Origin: Smithellaceae bacterium
Lineage (GTDB): Bacteria; Desulfobacterota; Syntrophia; Syntrophales; Smithellaceae
Direction of reading: 5' to 3'
Assembly: GCA_030690945.1 (NCBI GenBank)
Contig: JAUYFM010000009.1
Location: forward strand, 1 to 35,483
DNA length: 35,483 bases
Position 1 is the stretch's first letter. The number at the start of each line of letters is the position of its first letter. The position numbers were made by a program, and so were the translations under genes. Shown in pieces: positions 1-6,745 of this stretch. Below the pieces are notes generated by a model, which worked only from the letters and a program-made list of their open reading frames with translations, was not told the origin of the DNA and did no database searches.

Positions 1-672
1 TGTCCGCGCAACATCCGTCGTATCCGCCCAATCGACAATTCTAAACCCCGCTTGATGGAGAAGTTCACGCAGCTCGTCTGGTGTTACCACAAAGCTTGTT
101 TCCGGCAGACGAGCCCAGGGTACGGGAAAGAGCACCGGACCAGACGGACCGGCGAGGATGTCATAGAGTGCCAGCGTCCCTCCAGGGTTGAGCACTCTGA
201 ACATTTCGCGATAGAGCCGGGTCTTGTCCGGGATGTTCATCGCGACGTGCTCTGTCCACACGACGTCGAACGTCCTGTCCGGAAACGGCAGATGAAGGGC
301 ATCCCCTTGCTGATAACTGACAAGCGCAGACAATCCGACTCTCTCGGTGAGCATCGCAGCAACGCGGCAGTATTCGTCGGTAAGATCTATGCCGGTGACA
401 CGGCAACCGAACTCGCGCGCAAGACAACGTGAAGAACCGCCGATACCGCTGCCGACGTCAAGAACGTGCATCTTTGAATCAATGCCTGCGGCCCGCGCAA
501 GCTCGAGGGTAGCGACGCGGCCTCGAATATGGAATTCATCGACTGGCGCCAGGTCTTCTGGCGTGAGCTGGTTTATGTCTTTACCGGCTTTTTCGAGTGC
601 GGCAAGGATCAGCCGGCCGAGATCAGGCCTGGTGTAGTGTTCCTGAATGTTCTGGTTCAACCCGGTTGACAT
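1..672 (-). CDS. Class I SAM-dependent methyltransferase, partial (C-terminus beyond the window edge)
   Basis: Translating the minus strand from the ATG at 672 gives 224 open codons that run off base 1, so the stop is outside the window. The protein begins MSTGLNQNIQEHYTRPD and has a Rossmann-type SAM-binding motif I (VLDVGSGIGGSSR, about residues 70-82), an acidic residue after strand 2 (TGIDLTDEY), a GDALHLPFPDRTFDVVW segment typical of motifs II/III, and a conserved ALYDIL strand. This is the UbiE/Methyltransf_11 architecture. The substrate cannot be told from sequence; small-molecule methylation in the cytoplasm is the most likely role. The start is supported by a GAGGGGTG ribosome-binding site 4-10 bases upstream. 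A short ORF with an SDR-like N-terminus overlaps this start. Confidence 0.85.
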   Translation of the reverse strand, partial: MSTGLNQNIQEHYTRPDLGRLILAALEKAGKDINQLTPEDLAPVDEFHIRGRVATLELARAAGIDSKMHVLDVGSGIGGSSRCLAREFGCRVTGIDLTDEYCRVAAMLTERVGLSALVSYQQGDALHLPFPDRTFDVVWTEHVAMNIPDKTRLYREMFRVLNPGGTLALYDILAGPSGPVLFPVPWARLPETSFVVTPDELRELLHQAGFRIVDWADTTDVART

Positions 673-755
673 CGTTCACCCCTCATTTTTAAACCATCCA
701 TAACAACTTCGCAGGTTCCGCCCGTTACCACAACCACTTTCCCTGCTACGTTCAT
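657..755 (-). pseudogene. Remnant of a short-chain dehydrogenase N-terminus
   Basis: A 32-codon minus-strand ORF starts at 755 behind a GGAG ribosome-binding site and begins MNVAGKVVVVTGG, which looks like the first beta strand and the start of the glycine motif of a short-chain dehydrogenase/reductase. The expected GIG completion is missing; the reading continues as TCEVVMDGLKMRG and stops inside the methyltransferase start. I infer that an SDR gene was lost by deletion, leaving its translation start. It is only about 13 recognisable residues, so a chance resemblance is possible. Confidence 0.4.
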
Positions 756-910
756 TGCTTCTACTCCAGAGCGCTTTTATTGCGGAGGATATAATACATC
801 TGTTTTATTACCGCCAGCTATATATGGAGCAAACCCGATGGATTTGTCAATCCAATGACGATCCGGATGGCCATGATATCTTTTTCCAATTCTAAATCAA
901 CACTTTGTTT

Positions 911-1010
911 AATCCCGCTGTTGCGGGACGAGTGTCAATTCTCCGCAGCGAGCTCGCGATATAATGACGTTCATTTCATACCTCGACAGCGAGCTGCGAG
1001 GTGGTTGATA
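911..1010 (+). repeat. Composite palindromic (REP-like) repeat, copy 1
   Basis: About 100 bases that recur at 11930-12030 in the same orientation with roughly 90% identity and one indel. The unit holds three small inverted repeats in a row: TCCCGC-TGTT-GCGGGA, a CTCCGCAGCGAGCTCGCG segment, and CCTCGACAGCGAGCTGCGAGG. Both copies lie in gene-free DNA. The structure is typical of dispersed extragenic palindromes; no transposase is near. Confidence 0.8.
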
Positions 1011-1029
1011 CCTTTTGGGTAAGGTTTAT

Positions 1030-1147
1030 AAACCCCGAAGGGGTTTCACGTCTATAGCTAATTGTGTCAACATACGTGCGACCCCGATGGGGTCGTAGAT
1101 TGTTTTTGGGTATGTATTTCTATAAACCTATTATCCCTATGGGATAA
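1030..1147 (+). repeat. Array of three spaced CCC-GGG palindromes
   Basis: Three short perfect hairpins follow each other with centres about 50 bases apart: AACCCCGAAGGGGTT (1031-1045), GACCCCGATGGGGTC (1080-1094) and TTATCCCTATGGGATAA (1131-1147). The spacers share a TCTATA element (1051-1056 and 1120-1125), so this looks like a degenerate tandem array of a hairpin-plus-spacer unit of about 50 bases. It lies downstream of ilvD (minus strand). Together with the repeat at 911-1010 it fills most of the gene-free stretch 756-1229; nothing else was recognised there. Confidence 0.65.
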
Positions 1148-1229
1148 AATGGATTTTTCAAGAAACAGACTATTGGTCTTGGTAAGTAAGACTGCTTCCC
1201 CTGTTTTTAATGTCCCTACTTATGTTTGT

Positions 1230-2891
1230 TTAATCCTTAAATATTGCGCCTGTTGACGCGGACGTGACCATTTTCGCGTAGCGCGCCAGATAGCCGGTGG
1301 TGATGGCCGGTTGACGCGGTTTTAATATTTTCCTGCGTTTATCCAGTTCGGCATCGCTGACTTTCAGATTTAGTTTTTTGGCCGGAATATCGATAGCGAT
1401 AATGTCGCCTTCCTTCACGAGAGCAATTGGACCACCTTCCGCCGCTTCCGGCGAGATATGGCCGATAGCCGCGCCCTGTGTGCCGCCGCTGAAACGTCCG
1501 TCAGTGAGCAACGCAACGGTCTTATCCAAACCCATGCCGACAATCGCCGAGGTGGGCGAAAGCATCTCGCGCATACCCGGGCCGCCTTTGGGACCTTCAT
1601 AGCGGATAACCACAATGTCACCGCCTTTAATCTTTCCACCGAGAATCGCCGCAATGGCGTCGTCTTCGCAATCGAAAACGCGGGCCTTGCCTTCATTTAT
1701 TTGCATGGCTTGAGCCACCGCGGATTGTTTCACCACGCCGCCGTCCGGTGCGAGGTTGCCGTGCAAAATAGCAATACCGCCTTGTTTGGAATACGGATTG
1801 TTTAAGGGTCGGATGACATCATCATTCAAAACGCGGGCGCTTTTTAAATTTGCCCCTACTGTTTTTCCCGATACGGTCATCGCCTTTTCATCAATGATGC
1901 CCAGCGGGCTTATCGTCTTCATCACCGCTTGAATGCCGCCCGCCGAATCCAGATCTTCGATATGGTGATGACCGGCTGGACTCAATTTGCAGATGTTCGG
2001 TGTTTTCTCGCTGATTTTATTGAAGAGATCTAAATCAAGTTTGATGCCTGCTTCGTGAGCAATGGCTGGAATGTGCAAGACGGTATTGGTGGAACAACCC
2101 AGCGCCATATCGACAGCCATGGCGTTTTTAAACGCAGCGAGCGTCGCAATATCGCGTGGCTTGACGCCCTTTTTAAACAAATCCATAATTTTCATGCCCG
2201 CGTATTTAGCCAGGCGATGACGCGCGGCAAGCACTGCCGGAATCGTGCCGTGCCCGGGAAGCCCGAGCCCCAGCGCTTCGGTAACGCAGTTCATAGAGTT
2301 GGCGGTGTACATGCCGGAGCAGGACCCGCAGCCGGGACAGGCGCAGTCTTCCAACTGCTGCAAGTCAGAGGATGTCATCTTTTTGGCTTTCACCGCGCCG
2401 ACGCCTTCAAACACCGAGATGAGGTCAACGGCTTTGCCCTGAAACTTCCCCGCGAGCATCGGTCCGCCGCTGATGAAAATGCAGGGAATGTTGAGCCTGA
2501 GCGCCGCCATCAGCATGCCGGGAATAATCTTGTCGCAATTGGGAATAAAAACGAGCGCGTCAAACGGATGAGCCATGGCCATGATTTCAATGGAATCGGC
2601 GATCAGCTCGCGGCTGGCGAGTGAATATTTCATGCCCGCATGCCCCATGGCAATGCCGTCGCAAACACCGATGACCGGAAATTCCACCGGCGTGCCGCCC
2701 GTCATGCGGATTCCCGCCTTAACATCCTGGGTAATTAAGTCCAGATGGATATGTCCGGGGATAATTTCATTGGCGGAATTAACTACGCCGATCAACGGAC
2801 GCGCAATTTCTTCATCAGTATAGCCCATGGCTTTAAAGAGCGACCGGTGCGGCGCCCGCTCCAATCCTTTTTTCATGAGATCGCTTCTCAT
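1230..2891 (-). CDS. ilvD: Dihydroxy-acid dehydratase
   Basis: 553 residues, full length for IlvD. It dehydrates 2,3-dihydroxy-isovalerate and -methylvalerate to the 2-keto acids of valine and isoleucine synthesis in the cytoplasm, using an iron-sulfur cluster and Mg. The N-terminus [19 protein letters not shown] is canonical. Cluster and active-site signatures are visible: [12 protein letters not shown] in the N-terminal third, [17 protein letters not shown] in the middle, and [24 protein letters not shown] near the C-terminus. It is the last gene of the ilvBNCD operon, separated from ilvC by 191 bases containing a MITE-like repeat. The start at 2891 is preceded by AGGAGATAACC, a good ribosome-binding site. 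Confidence 0.98.
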   Translation of the reverse strand: MRSDLMKKGLERAPHRSLFKAMGYTDEEIARPLIGVVNSANEIIPGHIHLDLITQDVKAGIRMTGGTPVEFPVIGVCDGIAMGHAGMKYSLASRELIADSIEIMAMAHPFDALVFIPNCDKIIPGMLMAALRLNIPCIFISGGPMLAGKFQGKAVDLISVFEGVGAVKAKKMTSSDLQQLEDCACPGCGSCSGMYTANSMNCVTEALGLGLPGHGTIPAVLAARHRLAKYAGMKIMDLFKKGVKPRDIATLAAFKNAMAVDMALGCSTNTVLHIPAIAHEAGIKLDLDLFNKISEKTPNICKLSPAGHHHIEDLDSAGGIQAVMKTISPLGIIDEKAMTVSGKTVGANLKSARVLNDDVIRPLNNPYSKQGGIAILHGNLAPDGGVVKQSAVAQAMQINEGKARVFDCEDDAIAAILGGKIKGGDIVVIRYEGPKGGPGMREMLSPTSAIVGMGLDKTVALLTDGRFSGGTQGAAIGHISPEAAEGGPIALVKEGDIIAIDIPAKKLNLKVSDAELDKRRKILKPRQPAITTGYLARYAKMVTSASTGAIFKD

Positions 2892-2965
2892 TGGTTATCT
2901 CCTGATTGAACAATTTTAAATTAAAGAGCCACCTTGGGCAAGTCACTCTTCCTAAAAATAAACGG

Positions 2966-3074
2966 GTCATTGCGACGAGTACCCTCGAGTGACCTTTAGG
3001 TCATTAGGGTAGTAAAGCGAAGCAATCTCATGCGATTAGATTGCCACGCAGACCAAGGGTCTGCTCGCAATGAC
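2966..3074 (-). repeat. MITE-like palindromic repeat between ilvC and ilvD
   Basis: 109 bases bounded by terminal inverted repeats, GTCATTGCGACGAG at 2966-2979 and CTCGCAATGAC at 3064-3074. Inside are a nested hairpin (TACCCT...TGACCTTTAGGTCA...AGGGTA) and a second one (GCAGACC-AAG-GGTCTGC). The ends resemble the dispersed GTCATTGCGAG-type repeats common in many bacterial genomes (from memory, not searched). It carries no ORF. It would be transcribed within the ilv mRNA as a strong secondary structure. Confidence 0.7.
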
Positions 3075-3082
3075 AAACCTGT

Positions 3083-4138
3083 TTATTTCTTTCTTTTCTC
3101 CGGTCTCAGCGATCGTACGGCTACGCCCGCCTGCCACAGTTCGGATTCGCGCATTTCCTTGAGTTCGGCATTGAGCTTTTCCTTGTAGTCCGGCGCGCTG
3201 TTCACCCGCAGAACCACTTCGGTTTCCTTGCCGATTTCAACGGAATTATAGAGTTCGGCGAAGACAGGCTCCACCGCTTTGCGGAATTTGTGCCGCCAGT
3301 CCAGAGCGCCGCGCTGCGCGGTAGCCGAGCAGTTGGCGTACATCCAGTCCATGCCGTTTTCGCCGACCAGGCGGATCAGGCTCTGCGTGAGTTCCTCCAC
3401 CGTCTCGTTGAAGGCTTCACTGGGTGTGTGGCCGTGACGCCTAAGTTCGGCGTATTGCGCCTCCATCATGCCCGCAAGCGCACCCATGAGAACACCGCGT
3501 TCGCCGGTCAGGTCACTGTAAACTTCCATCTGGAAAGTCGTCGGGAAAAGAAAACCCGAGCCGATGGCGATACCCAAAGCCAGCGTGCGTTCCATCGCGC
3601 GGCCGGTTGCATCCTGATGAACAGCAAAGCTGGAGTTGATACCGCTGCCGTCAACAAAATTACGGCGGACGCTGGTTCCCGATCCCTTGGGCGCGACCAG
3701 AATCACATCGACAAAATCAGGCGGAATGACACCTGTCTGTTCTTTATAAACGATGGAAAAGCCGTGCGAGAAGTAGAGCGCATCGCCTTTTTTCAGGTGC
3801 GGCTTGACTTTCGGCCAGAGGATCATCTGCGCCGCGTCGGAAACCAGATATTGAATAATGGTTGCTTTCTCCACCGCTTCTTCAATCGGGAAAAGCGTCT
3901 GGCCGGGCACCCAGCCGTCGGCGATGGCCTTATCCCAATATACTTTATCTTCCTTGGTCTGGCCAATAATGACGTTGACGCCGTTGTCTTTCATATTAAA
4001 AGCCTGCGCGGGACCTTGAACCCCATAACCCAGCACCGCGATCACTTCTTTTTTAAGGACTTCCTGTGCTTTTTTCACCGTGAACTCTTCTGAGGTCACC
4101 ACATCTTCCATCGTACCACCAAAATTAATTTTTGCCAT
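3083..4138 (-). CDS. ilvC: Ketol-acid reductoisomerase
   Basis: 351 residues from the ATG at 4138 (MAKINFGGTMEDVV), which is preceded by a G-rich ribosome-binding site (AGGGGGG); a GTG 24 bases upstream is in frame but would put that site inside the gene. The enzyme isomerises and reduces acetolactate and acetohydroxybutyrate with NAD(P)H. Visible signatures are the dinucleotide-binding GYGVQGPAQA (about residues 39-48), SHGFSIVY, APKGSGTSVRR, and the metal/substrate region SDLTGERG and EELTQSL. The segment MYANCSATAQRGALDW and the C-terminal ELWQAGVAVRSLRPE match the Bacteroidetes and fungal Ilv5-type branch rather than the short proteobacterial class I form (recognition from memory). It lies 52 bases after ilvN. 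Confidence 0.97.
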   Translation of the reverse strand: MAKINFGGTMEDVVTSEEFTVKKAQEVLKKEVIAVLGYGVQGPAQAFNMKDNGVNVIIGQTKEDKVYWDKAIADGWVPGQTLFPIEEAVEKATIIQYLVSDAAQMILWPKVKPHLKKGDALYFSHGFSIVYKEQTGVIPPDFVDVILVAPKGSGTSVRRNFVDGSGINSSFAVHQDATGRAMERTLALGIAIGSGFLFPTTFQMEVYSDLTGERGVLMGALAGMMEAQYAELRRHGHTPSEAFNETVEELTQSLIRLVGENGMDWMYANCSATAQRGALDWRHKFRKAVEPVFAELYNSVEIGKETEVVLRVNSAPDYKEKLNAELKEMRESELWQAGVAVRSLRPEKRKK

Positions 4139-4190
4139 AACCCCCCCTGTTCTTAATATCACTATTGGTTATTATTGTTGAATGTTTATT

Positions 4191-4676
4191 TTAATCTTCC
4201 AATTTCAAGGCGATGAGGCCTGTTCTGGTTATATCCGTAATGCCAAGCGGCTCCAGGCGTGCCAGAGAAAAATCGATTTGTGTTTTATCTCCCGTTATTT
4301 CGACAATAACATACTTGTCGCCCGACACTATTACTTTCCATTTATTCATGTCAATAGCCTTTTTTACCGGTTCTGAATTCTGGGCCGTCAGATTCAGCCG
4401 GACCAGAACCATTTCGCGATAGATCGATTCAACATTGGTCAGGTCATTGACGGAAATGACATCAACCAGTCTTTGCAGCTGATTTTCAATCCGGGTGACG
4501 GTCGCTTGTGACCCCGCGGTGGTCATCACAATTTTCGATATGTCGTTTTGTGTTGTCGTATTCACGCAAAGGCTATCAATGTTATAGCCTTTGCCGCCTA
4601 ATGTGCCGGCAATTCTGGCCAGCACATCGGGTTTATTGTGCACCAGAATTGAAATGACATGCGCCTTTTTTTCCAT
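4191..4676 (-). CDS. ilvN: Acetolactate synthase small (regulatory) subunit
   Basis: 161 residues, the usual length of IlvN/IlvH. An N-terminal ACT domain (HVISILVHNKPDVLARIAG, then a GYNIDSL loop) is expected to bind valine for feedback inhibition, followed by the ALS small-subunit C-terminal domain ending in GLIALKLED. It partners with the IlvB catalytic subunit. It starts 27 bases after ilvB behind AAGGAAAAAAGGA, so the two genes are almost certainly co-transcribed and produced together. Confidence 0.96.
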   Translation of the reverse strand: MEKKAHVISILVHNKPDVLARIAGTLGGKGYNIDSLCVNTTTQNDISKIVMTTAGSQATVTRIENQLQRLVDVISVNDLTNVESIYREMVLVRLNLTAQNSEPVKKAIDMNKWKVIVSGDKYVIVEITGDKTQIDFSLARLEPLGITDITRTGLIALKLED

Positions 4677-4703
4677 TCCTTTTTTCCTTCCTATCTATTA
4701 AAT

Positions 4704-6407
4704 TTAATTGATTATTTCTCTCGATCCCAGCGTCATCTGGCTGATCGACTCGCCCGGACGCACCATGGGATAGACGCATTCCTCTCGTGACACACGGAAA
4801 TCCATCAATACGGGCTTGTTGACGGAAAGTCCTTGCTTCAACACAGCTTCCACTTCGGACGGCTTGGTTGCGCGCAGGCCGATGATGCCAAAAGCCTCCG
4901 CCAGCTTCACGAAATCCGGCGCGTAAGTCATATCGGTATGTGAATAGCGTTTTTCATAAAACAATTCCTGCCACTGACGCACCATTCCCAGATAACCGTT
5001 ATTTAACAGGACAATCTTCACGGCGATATTATACTGGGCGGCCGTCGCCAGTTCTTGAATATTCATCTGGATGCTGCCGTCGCCGGCGATATCCACCACG
5101 TGCTTATCAGGGAAAGCGCATTTGACGCCGATAGCCGCGGGCAGTCCAAACCCCATGGTGCCTAAGCCCCCGGAAGAAATAAAAGAATTAGGACGATCAA
5201 ACTGGAAAAACTGCGCCGCCCACATCTGATTCTGGCCGACTTCCGTTGTGATCAGGGCATCGCCGCAGGTGAGTTTATGCAGCGTTTCGATAACGTATTG
5301 CGGTTTGATGACCTCGCCGTTCTGACAGTAAGTCAGGGGTACTTTTTCACGCCATTCGTCAATTTCGTCAAGCCACGTTTTCCTTGATACAGTATCCTGC
5401 GCATAGTGATGTTCTTCGAGAAAGCGCAGGAGATCCTTGAGCGTCGCTTTGGTATCGCCGATAATCGGCAGATCAACGGTAACATTTTTATTAATGGAAG
5501 AGGGATCAATATCAATATGGACAATCTTGGCGTTGGCGGCAAAAGTTTCAATCGTGCCGGTCACGCGGTCGTCGAACCTGACGCCCACGGCCAGCAGGAA
5601 ATCGCAGTGGCTGACCGCCATATTTGCGTAATACGTGCCGTGCATGCCCAGCATGCCCAGCCACAAGCCATCACTGCCCGGAAACGACCCGAGGCCCATC
5701 AGTGTGCCGGTCACGGGAATCTGGTATTTTCGCGACAAATGGGTTAATTCTTCCGATGCCTTGCCGAGGATGACGCCGCCGCCGGTCATAATTAATGGTT
5801 TTTTAGCGGCTTGGAGCATATCAAACACTTTGGCCATTTTTTTGGGCGCCGGTTTGTACGCTACTTCATAATTGCGGAATTTGACATTAGCCGGATCATA
5901 ATCGGTTTGCGTAGCCATGACGTCTTTGGGCAAATCAACCAGCACCGGTCCCGGTCTTCCGGAGCGGGCGATATGAAAAGCTTCTTTAATCGTCGAGGCC
6001 AGTTCTTCAATGTTGCGCACCAGAAAATTGTGTTTGGTGCAGGGCCGCGTGATGCCGGTAATATCGCATTCCTGAAACGCATCGTTCCCGATGAGGCCGG
6101 TCGGCACCTGTCCGGTAAAAACCACCAGGGGTATGGAATCCATATTCGCCGTGGCAATGCCGGTGACGGTATTGGTGGCGCCCGGGCCGGATGTTACCAG
6201 ACAGACACCGACCTTACCGGTTGCGCGTGCGTAGCCGTCGGCGGCATGCACCGCGCCCTGTTCGTGACGCACTAAAATATGTTTGAGGTCGCTTTTATAT
6301 AGTTGATCATAAATGTCCAGGACCGTCCCGCCCGGATAGCCAAAGATAATGTCAACATTTTCTTCTTTAAGCACCTCCAGCAGGATTTGCGTGCCTTTCA
6401 ACTTCAT
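4704..6407 (-). CDS. ilvB: Acetolactate synthase large (catalytic) subunit
   Basis: 567 residues, full length for the ThDP-dependent acetohydroxyacid synthase. It condenses pyruvate with a second pyruvate or 2-ketobutyrate, the committed step to Val/Leu/Ile. The catalytic Glu lies in VRHEQGAVHAADGYAR (Glu49). The PP domain carries GDGSIQMNIQEL followed by LLNNGYLGMVRQWQ, the ThDP/Mg motif, and a FAD-binding middle domain is present. The start at 6407 has GGAGGAGT upstream (ATGATGGAGGAGTC). It is the first structural gene of the operon and sits behind the leader-peptide attenuator at 6468-6663. Confidence 0.98.
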   Translation of the reverse strand: MKLKGTQILLEVLKEENVDIIFGYPGGTVLDIYDQLYKSDLKHILVRHEQGAVHAADGYARATGKVGVCLVTSGPGATNTVTGIATANMDSIPLVVFTGQVPTGLIGNDAFQECDITGITRPCTKHNFLVRNIEELASTIKEAFHIARSGRPGPVLVDLPKDVMATQTDYDPANVKFRNYEVAYKPAPKKMAKVFDMLQAAKKPLIMTGGGVILGKASEELTHLSRKYQIPVTGTLMGLGSFPGSDGLWLGMLGMHGTYYANMAVSHCDFLLAVGVRFDDRVTGTIETFAANAKIVHIDIDPSSINKNVTVDLPIIGDTKATLKDLLRFLEEHHYAQDTVSRKTWLDEIDEWREKVPLTYCQNGEVIKPQYVIETLHKLTCGDALITTEVGQNQMWAAQFFQFDRPNSFISSGGLGTMGFGLPAAIGVKCAFPDKHVVDIAGDGSIQMNIQELATAAQYNIAVKIVLLNNGYLGMVRQWQELFYEKRYSHTDMTYAPDFVKLAEAFGIIGLRATKPSEVEAVLKQGLSVNKPVLMDFRVSREECVYPMVRPGESISQMTLGSREIIN

Positions 6408-6467
6408 GTTTTTGACTCCTCCATCATATTTTACTTATCAATTGTATCCAACAGCCTTTAAAAACTG

Positions 6468-6504
6468 AAAAAGCCGCCAGTTTCTTTTAGGAAAAAGCGG
6501 CTTT
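6468..6504 (-). terminator. Second terminator hairpin of the ilvB attenuator (arms C:D)
   Basis: On the minus strand AAAGCCGC (6504 to 6497) pairs with GCGGCTTT (6477 to 6470) across a 19-base loop and is followed by a run of five T. It lies just before ilvB. Its 5' arm (C) can also pair perfectly with the 3' arm of the first terminator, so the two hairpins compete. Confidence 0.7.
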
Positions 6505-6510
6505 GTGTCT

Positions 6511-6548
6511 ATAAAAACAAAGCCGCGGGCTTTTCGGGGCCCGCGGCT
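6511..6548 (-). terminator. First terminator hairpin of the ilvB attenuator (arms A:B)
   Basis: Minus-strand AGCCGCGGGC (6548 to 6539) pairs perfectly with GCCCGCGGCT (6530 to 6521) across an 8-base loop and is followed by TTGTTTTTAT. This is a very stable GC-rich intrinsic terminator placed 14 bases after the leader peptide stop codon, the normal location of a ribosome-mediated attenuator. Confidence 0.9.
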
Positions 6549-6561
6549 GATATCTTTTTTC

Positions 6562-6663
6562 TTAAAGATACCGGGCGGCAGACCCCATAAGTACGACTAC
6601 TACGAGCAATCTTACGTAGGCTTGTATTTGAATTCTGCCACTGTCTAAATCTTTAAGAAACAT
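6562..6663 (-). CDS. ilvB operon leader peptide (attenuator peptide)
   Basis: A 33-codon ORF too short for most gene callers. It starts at ATG 6663 behind AGGAAG and ends TAA at 6562. It contains 13 branched-chain residues, including Ile11, Ile13, Val17 and the run LLVVVVL at residues 19-25 (codons TTG CTC GTA GTA GTC GTA CTT). It stops 14 bases before the first terminator stem. The layout matches the known ilv leader peptides, in which ribosome stalling at Val/Leu/Ile codons when the charged tRNAs are scarce prevents termination. Function of the peptide itself is not expected. Confidence 0.88.
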   Translation of the reverse strand: MFLKDLDSGRIQIQAYVRLLVVVVLMGSAARYL

Positions 6664-6689
6664 AATGACTTCCTGATAAATTTGTCTTT

Positions 6690-6718
6690 CTTTTAACGAA
6701 AAAAGCCCCGCTTGTCAA
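6690..6718 (-). promoter_or_regulatory. Predicted sigma-70 promoter of the ilv operon
   Basis: Minus-strand TTGACA (6718-6713), a 17-base spacer, then TAAAAG (6695-6690). Transcription would start about 20 bases before the leader ATG. The -35 is perfect; the -10 is weaker, but the same TTGACA/TAAAAG pair also precedes the tRNA gene at 23907. Confidence 0.6.
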
Positions 6719-6723
6719 GAGGC
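6699..6723 (-). terminator. Possible weak terminator of the PBP1A transcript
   Basis: Minus-strand GCCTC (6723-6719) can pair with GGGGC (6709-6705), with one G-T pair, and is followed by six T. The loop contains the TTGACA of the ilv promoter, so end and start of transcription would overlap. The stem is only 5 bp, hence low confidence. Confidence 0.35.
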
Positions 6724-6745
6724 ATTCTCAGTTCGATGTATAATT

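Noticed and set aside
52-637. Plus-strand and short minus-strand frames in the first 640 bases
   Set aside because: They are shadows of the SAM methyltransferase, which is open from 672 to the window edge and has clear motifs.
911-1147. CRISPR array
   Set aside because: The palindromes differ in sequence, spacing is loose, there are no identical repeats with unique spacers, and no cas genes are present.
1062-1256. Short plus-strand frame in the repeat region after ilvD
   Set aside because: Its sequence is made of palindromic repeat units and it overlaps the end of ilvD; no ribosome-binding site or homology.
6408-6745. T-box or riboswitch upstream of ilvB
   Set aside because: No T-box sequence or specifier-loop pattern was seen. 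The leader peptide and competing hairpins explain the region.
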